From assembly GCA_910588545.1 (NCBI GenBank), contig CAJUOU010000001.1, forward strand, positions 488,723 to 552,722: DNA of 64,000 nucleotides, in the 5' to 3' direction. This document shows, piece after piece, positions 15,831-25,676 of the stretch (positions are counted from its first letter, which is position 1; each line of letters begins with the position of its first letter). The notes under the pieces are model-generated. The model did no database searches. It worked only from the letters and a program-made list of their open reading frames with translations, and had not been told where the DNA came from. A program made the translations under genes and the position numbers. Source of the DNA: an uncultured Christensenellaceae bacterium (GTDB lineage Bacteria; Bacillota; Clostridia; Christensenellales; UBA3700).

Positions 15831-18110
15831 TTAATTTTTTTTCTTTTTTATCGGTACAATATTTTTGCAATTAGGATAATTAGGGCAAGCATAAAATTCG
15901 CCGTATCTGCCATTTTTAATTACCATTTTTGCACCGCAATTTTCACAAATCACGTCTTCCGCTTGATTTTGAGATTGCTCATTATTTTTTGCCGCAGCAT
16001 CAATCTCACGCTCGGCATTAGCAATATCACTATCGTAGCCGTTTGAATTGTAAAAAATAGTGTTTTCCTCAATATTTTCGGTTTGAGCACTTTCGCCGTC
16101 TGGATTTTTCATTTTTTTGACTTCGTTCAAGCGCAATATTTTATTACATTCAGGATAACCGCTACAACCGTAGAACTTGCCGTATTTGCTGTTTTTCAAT
16201 ACCATTGGTCTACCGCAGTCAGGACACAAAATTTCCTCTTGTTTTTCACTTCCGTCAGCTTGCGGATTGTCACTATACGGCATAATTTTTTTACAATTAG
16301 GATAGTCGGAACATCCCAAAAATTTACCGTACTTACCATCTCTTATAACCATTGGTTTACCGCAATCCGGACATTTAATATCTGTCATTATCGGCTCGAT
16401 TTTTACCCTTTGTCCATCATTTGCTTTTTCTAAGTTCTTTAAAAATCCGGGATAAAAGTCGCTTATAATTTTGTGCCAATCTACTTCGCCGTCGGCAACG
16501 ATATCCAACTTACTTTCCATTTCCGCAGTAAATTGTGTATCCATTATATTAGGGAAATATTTGACAAGTTGGTCACACACTATAAAGCCCAATTCGGTAG
16601 GTTTCATATACTTGCCCTCTTTTTCAATGTATTGGCGTTTGTAAATAACACTAATAATCGAGGCATAAGTTGATGGTCTGCCTATTCCGTTTTCTTCCAT
16701 CGCTTTTACGATAGTACTGTCCGTATATCTTAGTGGCGGCTTTGTAAACTTTTGTTCTTTTGTCAATTCCTTTAATATCAATTTATCGTTTTCGTTAAAG
16801 TTAGGCAAAGTATTTGCAATATCTTCGTCCTCTTCGTCTTTACTTGCAGTATAAACTTTTGTAAAGCCTGCAAATACCAAAGTCTTTCCTTTTAACAAGT
16901 ATCCGTATTTTGTACCGTTATAATTGCTTGCAATGTTCACAGTCAAAGTGTTATATTCCGCAGGTACCATTTGAGATGCCAAAAATCTATCATAAATAAG
17001 CTTATACAATTTCCACTGTTCGTTTTCTATTTTGCCTTTCAAATACTCGGGAGTATAATCAAGATTAACAGGTCTAATAGCCTCATGTGCATCCTGAGCA
17101 TTGCCTTTTGTAGAATAAACATTGGCTTTTTTAGGATAATATTCCGCACCGAAATGTGTGTTAATAAAGTTTTTCGCCATAAACATAGCATCGTCACTGA
17201 TTCTTACGCTGTCGGTACGAATATATGTTACTAATGCGTGCAATCCCTCATCCTTGATATTTACACCTTCGTATAATTGTTGTGCGATTTTCATTACTTG
17301 AGTTGCGGAAAAATTAAGTTTATTTACCGCATCTTGTTGCATTGTAGAAGTTGTAAACGGAGGGTTAGGTTTGCTTATGCTCTTTGCCCTTTTGACATTA
17401 CTTACATACCAATTTCCAAGCTTGGACTCTTGCTCTACTTTTAACGCGTCCTCTTGATTGTTTATTTTGCGTTTTTTGCCGTTTATATCGTTAAATTGTG
17501 CTTTATGAAACGCTTGTCCGTCCGCCGAAATATTTGCAAAAATATTCCAATATTCTTCAGGTTTAAATGCAAGTATTTCCCTTTCCTTTTCGCAAATCAT
17601 ACGAAGTGCTACCGATTGAACTCTACCCGCTGACAATCCTTTTTGAATTTTCTTTGAAAGCACAGGCGAAATCAAATAACCAACCAACCTGTCAAGTACA
17701 CGTCTTGCTTGTTGCGAATTTACCAAATTCATATCGATATCCCTTGGATTTTCGATAGCTTTGTTAACTGCTTTTTTTGTAATTTCATTAAAGACAATAC
17801 GTACATTGTCTCCGTCAATACCCAAAATATTTTTCAAATGCCAAGAGATAGCCTCCCCTTCACGGTCGGGGTCGGTTGCAAGATATATTTTTTCACAGTT
17901 CTTAATTTCTTTTTTTAGTTGTTTTATAGTATTTTCTTTTTGTGGATACACCTCGTATTCAGGCTCGAAATTTCTGTGAACATTGACACCCAATTTGTCT
18001 GCAGGTAAATCGCGAACATGTCCACCTGATGCCAACACTTTATATCCCGACCCTAAATATTTACTTATAGTTTTTGATTTTGAAGGTGACTCAACAATAA
18101 CTAAATCCAT
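15831..18110 (-). CDS. topA: DNA topoisomerase I
   Basis: 759 residues, type IA. The Toprim domain is at the N-terminus (IVESPSK with Glu7; ATDPDREGEA with Asp80 and Asp82). The active tyrosine is Tyr296 in TYIRTDS. The GRPSTYASI motif lies later. The C-terminus has three four-cysteine zinc ribbons with CPDCG.PM or CENCGAKM starts, each ending in YP.C. A low-complexity acidic linker separates the second and third. Relaxes negative supercoils during transcription. The dprA-topA-trmFO-hslVU order is typical for Firmicutes. Confidence 0.96.
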   Translation of the reverse strand: MDLVIVESPSKSKTISKYLGSGYKVLASGGHVRDLPADKLGVNVHRNFEPEYEVYPQKENTIKQLKKEIKNCEKIYLATDPDREGEAISWHLKNILGIDGDNVRIVFNEITKKAVNKAIENPRDIDMNLVNSQQARRVLDRLVGYLISPVLSKKIQKGLSAGRVQSVALRMICEKEREILAFKPEEYWNIFANISADGQAFHKAQFNDINGKKRKINNQEDALKVEQESKLGNWYVSNVKRAKSISKPNPPFTTSTMQQDAVNKLNFSATQVMKIAQQLYEGVNIKDEGLHALVTYIRTDSVRISDDAMFMAKNFINTHFGAEYYPKKANVYSTKGNAQDAHEAIRPVNLDYTPEYLKGKIENEQWKLYKLIYDRFLASQMVPAEYNTLTVNIASNYNGTKYGYLLKGKTLVFAGFTKVYTASKDEEDEDIANTLPNFNENDKLILKELTKEQKFTKPPLRYTDSTIVKAMEENGIGRPSTYASIISVIYKRQYIEKEGKYMKPTELGFIVCDQLVKYFPNIMDTQFTAEMESKLDIVADGEVDWHKIISDFYPGFLKNLEKANDGQRVKIEPIMTDIKCPDCGKPMVIRDGKYGKFLGCSDYPNCKKIMPYSDNPQADGSEKQEEILCPDCGRPMVLKNSKYGKFYGCSGYPECNKILRLNEVKKMKNPDGESAQTENIEENTIFYNSNGYDSDIANAEREIDAAAKNNEQSQNQAEDVICENCGAKMVIKNGRYGEFYACPNYPNCKNIVPIKKKKN

Positions 18111-18122
18111 TAAACTCTCCTT

Positions 18123-19217
18123 TTAATTAGGTTGTAATTCATAAAAATTACCCGGTAACTGTCTGATGATTCTTGCACTGATTAAACCTTGCAATACAGC
18201 AAACAATGAACCGATTTCCATATTTGTTTTAGTGATAATTTCTTCGATATGTAATCTGCCTTTTGAAAGTTCGTCGACAACACATTGCTGTAAAAAATCC
18301 AACTGAATGACATCTTTTACCATATCACGTTCTTTGATATTAAATTGTTTTAAAATATCGTTGACATTAGTTACCATAAACACATTGTCATACGATTTTA
18401 TTAAATTATTAGTACCTATACTTTGCTCGGAAAAAATACTTCCCGGCACTGCATATAACTCTTTACCCATATCCAAAGCAAGGTTGGCGGTAATAATCGT
18501 ACCTGACTTTTCGCCCGCCTCGGTAACCAAAACGCCGTCAGCTAACGCGCTTATTATCCTGTTACGTTGCGGAAAGTTATATGAATAAGGCTCCGTTCCC
18601 AACGGAAACTCGGAAATTATCAAGCCGTTTTTTGCAATTTCGTTATATAAATCTTTATTTTCTTTTGGATAAACAACATCTATACCACATCCCAATACCG
18701 CAACCGTTTTACCCTCATTCAAAAGGCATTCGGTATGAGCTACCGTATCGGCACCGCGTGCCAATCCGCTTATTATGCAAAATCCGTTTAAGCTAAGCTC
18801 TCTGCTAAATTTTTCGGTAACATCCTTACCATATCTTGTAAGTCGTCTTGCTCCTACAATGGCAATCGAAAGTGTATCCAATAACTCGATATTACCTTTA
18901 TAGTATAAAACAATCGGCGGGTCGACTAAATTATCCGATAACTTGTGAGGATATATCTCGCTCGCTATGGTAAGTACTTTGACATTTTTAATCATTAAAC
19001 TATTAATCAATTTGTCAATGTAGTTATCGTCTATTAATATTGCCATTTGATTGTAAATTTGAATATCGATAATTTCCAATATATCATCACGGCAATTTTT
19101 AAATTCGCTCAAAAGTTCCTCAGCAGAGTTAAACAGGTTTAATAGCGATATTTTCTTTTTTGTGCTGATATTAAAACTGTCTAGCCAAATACAAGCACGC
19201 TCGTTATTATTGTACAT
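18123..19217 (-). CDS. dprA: DNA-processing protein DprA (Smf)
   Basis: 364 residues from ATG 19217, which has GAGGTG five bases upstream; a TTG four codons earlier keeps the frame open but overlaps that site. Rossmann-like DprA core: IVGARRLTRYG, SGLARGADTVAH, and AVLGCGIDVVYP, then EFPLGTEPYSYNFPQRNRIISAL. A C-terminal winged-helix (DprA_WH) part follows. Loads RecA on incoming single-stranded DNA during transformation. Adjacent to comM, another natural-transformation factor. Confidence 0.94.
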   Translation of the reverse strand: MYNNNERACIWLDSFNISTKKKISLLNLFNSAEELLSEFKNCRDDILEIIDIQIYNQMAILIDDNYIDKLINSLMIKNVKVLTIASEIYPHKLSDNLVDPPIVLYYKGNIELLDTLSIAIVGARRLTRYGKDVTEKFSRELSLNGFCIISGLARGADTVAHTECLLNEGKTVAVLGCGIDVVYPKENKDLYNEIAKNGLIISEFPLGTEPYSYNFPQRNRIISALADGVLVTEAGEKSGTIITANLALDMGKELYAVPGSIFSEQSIGTNNLIKSYDNVFMVTNVNDILKQFNIKERDMVKDVIQLDFLQQCVVDELSKGRLHIEEIITKTNMEIGSLFAVLQGLISARIIRQLPGNFYELQPN

Positions 19218-19229
19218 AAAACACCTCAA

Positions 19230-20762
19230 TTATTCCCAATATTTTCTGTCAAGAGAGCGATATTGAATAGCCTCAGCAATATGTTTTGTCTCGATATTTT
19301 TTGAGCCGTCCAAATCGGCGATAGTCCTTGCAACTTTTAATATTCTGGCATTGGCTCTTCCCGATAATTTTAATTTATCAAATGCGATTTCCATTAAGTT
19401 TTCCGACTGCTTGGAGATAGCACAATATTCTTCTAACATCGCATTTGTCATTTCGGAATTAGTGAATATTTTGCTTCCCTTAAATCTTTCACGCTGAATT
19501 TCGCGTGCAGCCTCCACACGTTGTTTTATCACTGCACTTGGCTCCGCTTTAACTTTCGAGCGTAAATCGTCATAACTTACACTGTCAACTTCTACTTGCA
19601 AGTCTATCCTGTCAAGTAGCGGTCCCGACAATTTGTTTATATATCTATGTATTTCGTTCGGCGTACATTTACAAGGATTTTTTGCCGACCCGAAATTGCC
19701 GCATGGACAAGGATTCATACTTGCAACCAACATAAAGTGGCATGGGTACTCAAGCGTCATTTTTGCTCGTGATATTACTACCGTACCATCCTCCAAAGGT
19801 TGCCTTAATGTTTCCAAAGTTTTTCTTGAATATTCAGGCATTTCATCTAAAAACAAAACACCATTATGAGCAAGGCTTATCTCCCCAGGTTTGCAATTTG
19901 CGCCGCCACCCGTAAGAGACGGAACTGTTGCCGTGTGATGTGGGGAACGGAAAGGTCTTGTTTTTACAATTCCCAAAGATTGGTCGAGTGTACCCGCAAT
20001 GCTGTGAATTTTAGTCACTTCGATTGCCTCTTCAAATGTCATATTAGGCATAATCGTCGGTACACATTTTGCAAGCATTGTCTTACCTGCACCGGGAGGT
20101 CCAATCATAAGTATGTTATGTCCGCCCGAAACACTTATCTCTAATGCTCGTTTTGCCAAAAACTGTCCTTTTACATCCGAAAAATCAACATTAAACTTGT
20201 TAACTTGCTCTTCTATCATATACTCAGAGCACTTAATTTTTTCGATTATTTTATTACCCGATAAAAACTCTACTACATCCCTTAAGGATGAAACAGCATA
20301 GCACTCCGCTTTTTCCAAATAGCTAGCCTCATTTTCGTTTGCTTTTGGGATAATATATTTTGTATAACCACTCTCAAGCCCTGCTATCAATGTAGGCAAT
20401 ATGCCGTTAATATGTCTTACGCTGCCGTCAAGTGATAATTCTCCCAAAATGATATAATCCTTATACACGAATGCAGGTATTTGCTCCGATGCGGCAAGTA
20501 TGCCTACAGCGATTGCTAAGTCAAAAACAGGTCCTTCTTTTCGCAAATCGGCAGGGGCTAAATTTATGGTTATTTTTTTAACCGGATAATTTAAGCCGCT
20601 GTTTTTTATTGCGGAACGTATCCTCTCTCTACTTTCCTTTATCGCTGTATCCGGCAAACCAACCGTATCATAAGACGGCAAACCGGCATTTATGTCGATT
20701 TCTATATCAATTTTAAAACCTTTTACTCCGTTTAAGGCAAAACTATTTGTTTTTGCTAACAT
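19230..20762 (-). CDS. comM: YifB/ComM family Mg-chelatase-like AAA+ ATPase
   Basis: 510 residues. An N-terminal LonC/ChlI-like domain (ISINLAPADLRKEGP-type segment reads ITINLAPADLRKEGPVFDL), Walker A IGPPGAGKTMLAKCVP, and Walker B LFLDEMPEYSRKTLETLRQP follow in order. The zinc-like cluster PCPCGNFGSAKNPCKC and the C-terminal SGRANARILKVARTIADLD match ComM. ComM helicases promote branch migration during integration of transforming DNA. Its start shares one base with the stop of the 20762-23008 gene and it is followed directly by dprA, suggesting a transformation sub-operon. Confidence 0.92.
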   Translation of the reverse strand: MLAKTNSFALNGVKGFKIDIEIDINAGLPSYDTVGLPDTAIKESRERIRSAIKNSGLNYPVKKITINLAPADLRKEGPVFDLAIAVGILAASEQIPAFVYKDYIILGELSLDGSVRHINGILPTLIAGLESGYTKYIIPKANENEASYLEKAECYAVSSLRDVVEFLSGNKIIEKIKCSEYMIEEQVNKFNVDFSDVKGQFLAKRALEISVSGGHNILMIGPPGAGKTMLAKCVPTIMPNMTFEEAIEVTKIHSIAGTLDQSLGIVKTRPFRSPHHTATVPSLTGGGANCKPGEISLAHNGVLFLDEMPEYSRKTLETLRQPLEDGTVVISRAKMTLEYPCHFMLVASMNPCPCGNFGSAKNPCKCTPNEIHRYINKLSGPLLDRIDLQVEVDSVSYDDLRSKVKAEPSAVIKQRVEAAREIQRERFKGSKIFTNSEMTNAMLEEYCAISKQSENLMEIAFDKLKLSGRANARILKVARTIADLDGSKNIETKHIAEAIQYRSLDRKYWE

Positions 20763-23008
20763 TATTTTTTCCTTTGTAATAACTTAATAACTCTATTTTT
20801 GTTGTAATCAAAGTCCTCTTTGAACTCCATTAGCAAATTGTCAGGCATTGGCTTTATCTCCTTTTCTACGCCGTTTGCCATGATATCATACATAACCCAC
20901 AACAAATAAATTACCGTACCTACTGTAATCAATGAGCCGATGATATAAAGCGGGTCTAATTTGTAAAGGTGCGAAAGCCCTGTGCCATCCAAAAACGCAA
21001 AGTTGATTGCTCCGCTTTTTGTTAATATAACTGCCGTATTTACAAAGTTGGTTATTGATAAAATACCAAACACTCTAAATACGCGTCTTTCCATTTTTAG
21101 TCCTGCATACAACAATAGCAATACAACACCTACAAGTGTAAATTCTACCCTTGAGCCTACACCGAATACCGACCATAAAATAAATGACATTGCAAGCAAT
21201 AGGATATAATCAAGCCTGTTTCTTGTTTTGCTGAACAAATATACACCGAAAATGACAAACAAAATCATTACCAATGCAATTAAAATAATCATTGCAACTG
21301 AAGAGGCATTATTGCCCAAACCGAATATCGCATAGAAATTGAATGAGCTGTTTGAAATCAAATTGTTAGCTTTGATATTTTCAAGCATTTTACTAAACAC
21401 TAGGAATACCCCGCTTGGTTTACTGTTAGGTGCAAAATATTCGGTTGCAAATGGTATAAACAAGCAATAGAATACTACAAAGCTTGCAACTGATGCAATA
21501 ACTATAGGCAAAATTGCTTTTCTATCTTTTACGCAGAAGAAAATTTCATACCCAATAATTACAGGCAGTGCTATTAGCATTGCATTGCTGAACATTAATG
21601 CCAAAGTATACATAATAGGCACAAACACATGTTTTTTCTCTATCATAAAATTGATAGCGGCAACCAAAAATGCAATGCTTATACTCATATTAAGTCCCCA
21701 AGAAACAGATGCCGTAAATGCAGCCGGTAGAAGTGCATAAACACCGGCAATAACAGCACTATACTTATGGTTGTAGTTACTTGCTATCATTTTGTAAATC
21801 ATATAGCATACTGCAAGGTCTGCGATAATATTAGGTATTCTTATAAGCATAGACATACCTATTGACTTTTCGGTAAAGTCGAGTGCATTTCCTATCAAAC
21901 CGAATAGCGAAAGCACATACAAATACCCTGTCGGCAAACTATTGGAGTGAACACCATACAGTTTAGACGGTCCTTCTTTTGCAATATCAAGTGCAATTCC
22001 CGCATATTCGGTCATTGTGTCGCCCATACCAAACACAGTCATTATCAATATAAATCTTATTAAGAACGCACCGACCAATGTATAAATAAACAATGCGATA
22101 GGAGACAACAAAGTAGTTTTTAAGTTGTTTAATTCAAAAAATTCTTTAAACGACTTTTTAACTTTCACATCGGTTGCAGTCTTATCTTCGTCCTTTACTA
22201 TTCCGTCATTGTCATCGTCGAATAGCGGTGCACTGTCGATATAATTGCTTTTCTTTTGCAAAATTCTTATAACGTAATAAGCACCGATAACCAATGCAGC
22301 ACCAAATAAGCATAAAAGCACAGTATAAACAATACCGCCTACTTCCTTGTCACTGACACTGCTGCCCGGGGTTAATTTTGCTGTATTTGTACCTACAGGT
22401 ACTTCTTTTACAGCTTTTATCGAAATATTGTCAAATGCGATTGTACCGCTACCGCCGCCCAAATCTTCCCTGCCAATACCTGCAACGAATGTATATTTTG
22501 CGGTAGAAGTCGGTTTAAAGTAAATATTTCTGGTTATCCAACCGTTTGAATCATAAGCATTGATTTCTTGGAAATTTTTATCTTCCAAAAAACCGAAATA
22601 GCCACCGATAGCGTCATTATCTCCGCTTTCAGTAGTAATCTTCTTTTTAACATTAAAAGTTACAGACAAAAGATATTTTTGTCCCGAATACAATTTGACA
22701 CTTGTTTTTAAATATGCAGTAGCATAATCCTCGGTAGTGATAGAAATATACCTATCCCCAAATTCCGCCTCATTACTACCTACAAGCGGTTTTTCAGCTT
22801 GAAAACTTTTTTCGGAATTTTTGCTACCATCTTTGTTGACATACACAAAGCTCCAATTTTCAAGTGTTTTTGTATCTTGATTCATCGATTCAAAATTACC
22901 GTTTACAAGCAATTCGTTACCTATTTTATGGCTACAGCCCGTAAGCAACGTTGCAAGTATTGCGATAACAACAAAGCAAATCAAAAGTGTTTTGCCAAAC
23001 CTTTTCAT
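20762..23008 (-). CDS. Putative lipoprotein with CBM-like domain fused to a GT-C-like polytopic membrane domain
   Basis: 748 residues. Signal peptide with lipobox LLTGC (Cys25). Residues about 30-210 look like a CBM4/9-type beta-sandwich: it opens ELLVNGNFES, has an ENWSF segment and ends with a FDNISIKAV strand. A transmembrane helix follows around 225-250, then a charged cytoplasmic linker. A multi-helix region after about 300 resembles GT-C glycosyltransferases: an acidic GMGDTMTEY segment after the first helix, and LPTGYLYVLSLFG, like the YPPGYLYVL of clostridial GT-C proteins. A glycan-related surface function is an inference. It is coupled to comM by a TAATG overlap, though no functional link to competence is evident. 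Confidence 0.6.
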   Translation of the reverse strand: MKRFGKTLLICFVVIAILATLLTGCSHKIGNELLVNGNFESMNQDTKTLENWSFVYVNKDGSKNSEKSFQAEKPLVGSNEAEFGDRYISITTEDYATAYLKTSVKLYSGQKYLLSVTFNVKKKITTESGDNDAIGGYFGFLEDKNFQEINAYDSNGWITRNIYFKPTSTAKYTFVAGIGREDLGGGSGTIAFDNISIKAVKEVPVGTNTAKLTPGSSVSDKEVGGIVYTVLLCLFGAALVIGAYYVIRILQKKSNYIDSAPLFDDDNDGIVKDEDKTATDVKVKKSFKEFFELNNLKTTLLSPIALFIYTLVGAFLIRFILIMTVFGMGDTMTEYAGIALDIAKEGPSKLYGVHSNSLPTGYLYVLSLFGLIGNALDFTEKSIGMSMLIRIPNIIADLAVCYMIYKMIASNYNHKYSAVIAGVYALLPAAFTASVSWGLNMSISIAFLVAAINFMIEKKHVFVPIMYTLALMFSNAMLIALPVIIGYEIFFCVKDRKAILPIVIASVASFVVFYCLFIPFATEYFAPNSKPSGVFLVFSKMLENIKANNLISNSSFNFYAIFGLGNNASSVAMIILIALVMILFVIFGVYLFSKTRNRLDYILLLAMSFILWSVFGVGSRVEFTLVGVVLLLLYAGLKMERRVFRVFGILSITNFVNTAVILTKSGAINFAFLDGTGLSHLYKLDPLYIIGSLITVGTVIYLLWVMYDIMANGVEKEIKPMPDNLLMEFKEDFDYNKNRVIKLLQRKK

Positions 23009-23148
23009 TTTGCACCTCTTATTTTTATATTATTATTATAATAAAACATTTTAAACTAAATAGCAACCCTTTTTTATTTATTTTTACAAATTTAACCAAT
23101 TTAAATTCATAAAATTTGAAATTTTACATATAATATATTTAAAAAAAT

Positions 23149-23177
23149 AAAAAGTAGCCATATTCTGACTACTTTTT
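23149..23177 (-). terminator. Rho-independent terminator after the DegV gene
   Basis: AAAAAGTAG / CTACTTTTT stem around an 11-base loop, about 20 bases after the stop at 23199, flanked by A and T runs. Confidence 0.8.
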
Positions 23178-23198
23178 AATATTTTTTTGCGTTTAAAA

Positions 23199-24104
23199 TC
23201 AATTATTTCCTGTGAAAGGTAGTATCAAACTTTGTTGACCTTGTCTTTCGTGACCTTTAAAGAAAACCGCTACTGTATTAGGTCCTACATGAGAGCCGAT
23301 AACACATGTCAAATCGCAATATTTCACTTCCAAACCTGTTCTTTCAGTCAATACTTCCCCAATTTCTTTAGCATCTTCCAAGCAATCGCTGTGTGCCATA
23401 ATCAAAAAGTCGTTTTCTGGAATGATAATGTTTTTCATAACCATATCTACCATAGTTTTAAAAGCTTTTTTCTGACCACGAACTTTGCCAACTACATTAA
23501 TTTTACCAACATAATCCAATGACAAAACAGGTTTAATACCCAAAATTGTACCGATTGTTGCCTCTATAGCATTAATCCTACCGCCTTTTTTCAAGTGTGC
23601 CAAATCTTGAACGATATAATAATGCAAATAACACAATTTATTTTCTTCGCAGTACTGTGCAACTTCCTCTATGCTTTTGCCTTGTTTTTGCAATTTTAAG
23701 CAATCATTTAATAACAAACCTAAAGCACCTGACCCGCAAAGTGTATCAACTACGATAACTTTATTATCAGGAAATTTTTTGCTAAGCTCGTTTACTGTAG
23801 GGGTAAAATTTTCAAATGTAGAACTTACTCCCGAGGAGAAACATAAATGAAGTATATCATATCCTTTATTTAGTAAATCGTTGAATTTAGTAATTGCATC
23901 AAATTGATTTGCTTGAGAAGTTTTACATCCTGCTCCTGCACGCATTTTATCATATAAATCTTTTGAAGATATTTTTTTGTTTTCCAAATCATATTCTTCC
24001 CCATCAATAGTGATAGGCATAACTACTCTCACAATGTCATTTTCATCAAAAAATTCAGGATAAATGTCGCAAGTATAGTCAGTTGTAATTACAAATTTAT
24101 TCAT
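23199..24104 (-). CDS. DegV family fatty-acid-binding protein
   Basis: 301 residues. Two-domain DegV fold: N-terminal TTDYTCDI strand, KISSKDLYDKMRAG, TSQ segment, and the lipid-contacting CFSSGVSSTFEN. The C-terminal half has the LKKGGRINAIEATIGTILG segment typical of the family. DegV/FakB proteins bind fatty acids and in some Firmicutes present them to the kinase FakA for phosphorylation; no FakA is in this window. It has its own promoter and terminator, so it is monocistronic. Confidence 0.88.
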   Translation of the reverse strand: MNKFVITTDYTCDIYPEFFDENDIVRVVMPITIDGEEYDLENKKISSKDLYDKMRAGAGCKTSQANQFDAITKFNDLLNKGYDILHLCFSSGVSSTFENFTPTVNELSKKFPDNKVIVVDTLCGSGALGLLLNDCLKLQKQGKSIEEVAQYCEENKLCYLHYYIVQDLAHLKKGGRINAIEATIGTILGIKPVLSLDYVGKINVVGKVRGQKKAFKTMVDMVMKNIIIPENDFLIMAHSDCLEDAKEIGEVLTERTGLEVKYCDLTCVIGSHVGPNTVAVFFKGHERQGQQSLILPFTGNN

Positions 24105-24137
24105 TTTAACTCCTTATTCTTTTACCTTGATAACTAA

Positions 24138-24166
24138 ATATTAACACATTATTTAAAATTAGTCAA
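24138..24166 (-). promoter_or_regulatory. Sigma-A promoter of the DegV gene
   Basis: TTGACT (24166-24161), 17-base spacer, TAATAT (24143-24138), 34 bases before the ATG, which is preceded by AAGGAG. The rest of 24167-24316 is AT-rich with nothing recognisable. Confidence 0.7.
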
Positions 24167-24316
24167 TGTAAAAATCAAATAAAAAATAATTTTATTAAAA
24201 ATTTAATTTATTTTTAGAAATACACCTCAAAATTCACAAAACTTTTATTTTTTGTGTAATAATTATGTCATTTTAACTATTTTTTGTGTAAAGTTTTTGA
24301 CAATTTATTTTACAAC

Positions 24317-24349
24317 AAAATAATCTCCGACAATTTCGGAGATTATTTT
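24317..24349 (-). terminator. Rho-independent terminator after the PPi-type phosphofructokinase gene
   Basis: AAAATAATCTCCGA / TCGGAGATTATTTT perfect 14-bp stem with a five-base loop, about 50 bases after the stop at 24401; T-rich on both strands. Confidence 0.85.
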
Positions 24350-24400
24350 TGCTTTAGAATATTTTGTATTTATACTTAAAATTTGAGTTTAAAAATTAAA

Positions 24401-25651
24401 TTACTTTTTCTCAACGAAAACTTTTTTAAGTTTTGCAAATCTTGGAAGACCATCCTCAAGAGGAGCTTTGCAATCGCCTTGAATCAAAGGTAAAGCATAT
24501 TTAACAAACTCGTCGGATACATCTGTACCGTTGTTAATAATCCACTCTGCAGGAACAGTTTTTTCGGTATTTGCAGCAAGCTCTAATGGCATCGCTTTGT
24601 AGTTGCATACATAGTTACCGTCTTTATCGTAAGAACGCTCGAAAATAACCATCTTATCTGTTTCGCCGCTCACAGCAACTTTAACGGACTCACGACCTGC
24701 ATTGAAAGCTTCCTCAACGTCTACTTTACTTGCAAGGTGTGCACCGCATCTTTGCATCAAGCTAAATTCGATAGCTCTTGTCTTGCAACCGAATTTCTCT
24801 TTGCAAATGTTTGCAAGAGCTGCGCCTACACCGCCAAGTTGAGCGTGACCGAATGAGTCTTTTGCAAGATTTTCAGCAAATAGCTCAGCAACCAAAGTAC
24901 CCTCTGCATTTTTAATACCTTCGCTTACGCAAACAAGGCATTTATTTGCATTTTTCTTCATTACAGCATCAACGTCTTTAACAAACTTATCAATATCAAA
25001 AGCTACTTCAGGAAGATAAATCAAATCCGGACCAAGTCCTTTGTAACTTGCAAGTTTAGATGCAGCAGTAAGCCATCCTGCATTTCTACCCATAACTTCG
25101 ATAACTGTAATCATTGGAGTATCGTAAACGCTTGCATCAAGCTTAACTTCCATAGTAGTTGTAGCAACATATTTAGCAGCAGAAGCATAACCCGGGCAAT
25201 GGTCTGTACCAAACAAATCGTTATCGATAGTCTTTGGAACACCGATTACTTTGCACTCCCAACCGCTGTTTGCCATAAACTTGGAAATTTTGTTACAAGT
25301 ATCCATACTGTCGTTTCCGCCATTATAGAAGAAATATCTTACATTGTATTTTTTGAATACTTCAAGCAATCTCTTATAATCTGTATCGTCAACGCTTGCA
25401 TCTTTTAGCTTATATCTAACAGAGCCCATTGCAGAACTTGGAGTGTTCTTAAGTAGCAATAGCTCTTCCTTTGACTCTTTTGAAATATCGTAGAATTCTT
25501 CGTGTAGAATACCTCTGATACCATGTGCTGCACCGTAAACTTCTGTGATGCAATCTTGCTCTAAAGCTTCGATAAACACACCTGCTGCACTGCTGTTGAT
25601 TACTGATGATGGACCACCTGATTGTCCAAACATACAAGCACCTTTTAACAT
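24401..25651 (-). CDS. pfp: Pyrophosphate-dependent 6-phosphofructokinase
   Basis: 416 residues. The donor-specificity residues point to PPi rather than ATP. The phosphate-binding loop reads GGNDSMDT (Asp114 where ATP enzymes have Gly), and the second motif reads PKTIDND (Lys140 where ATP enzymes have Gly). Other motifs: GQSGGPSSVINSS at the N-terminus, and EVMGRNAGWLTAA. It catalyses the reversible step between fructose 6-phosphate and fructose 1,6-bisphosphate. It lies 25 bases after an ATP-type pfkA on the same strand, and the terminator follows this gene, so the pair is probably one transcript. Confidence 0.9.
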   Translation of the reverse strand: MLKGACMFGQSGGPSSVINSSAAGVFIEALEQDCITEVYGAAHGIRGILHEEFYDISKESKEELLLLKNTPSSAMGSVRYKLKDASVDDTDYKRLLEVFKKYNVRYFFYNGGNDSMDTCNKISKFMANSGWECKVIGVPKTIDNDLFGTDHCPGYASAAKYVATTTMEVKLDASVYDTPMITVIEVMGRNAGWLTAASKLASYKGLGPDLIYLPEVAFDIDKFVKDVDAVMKKNANKCLVCVSEGIKNAEGTLVAELFAENLAKDSFGHAQLGGVGAALANICKEKFGCKTRAIEFSLMQRCGAHLASKVDVEEAFNAGRESVKVAVSGETDKMVIFERSYDKDGNYVCNYKAMPLELAANTEKTVPAEWIINNGTDVSDEFVKYALPLIQGDCKAPLEDGLPRFAKLKKVFVEKK

Positions 25652-25676
25652 AAATTTTTACCTCCGTAATTTTTAA

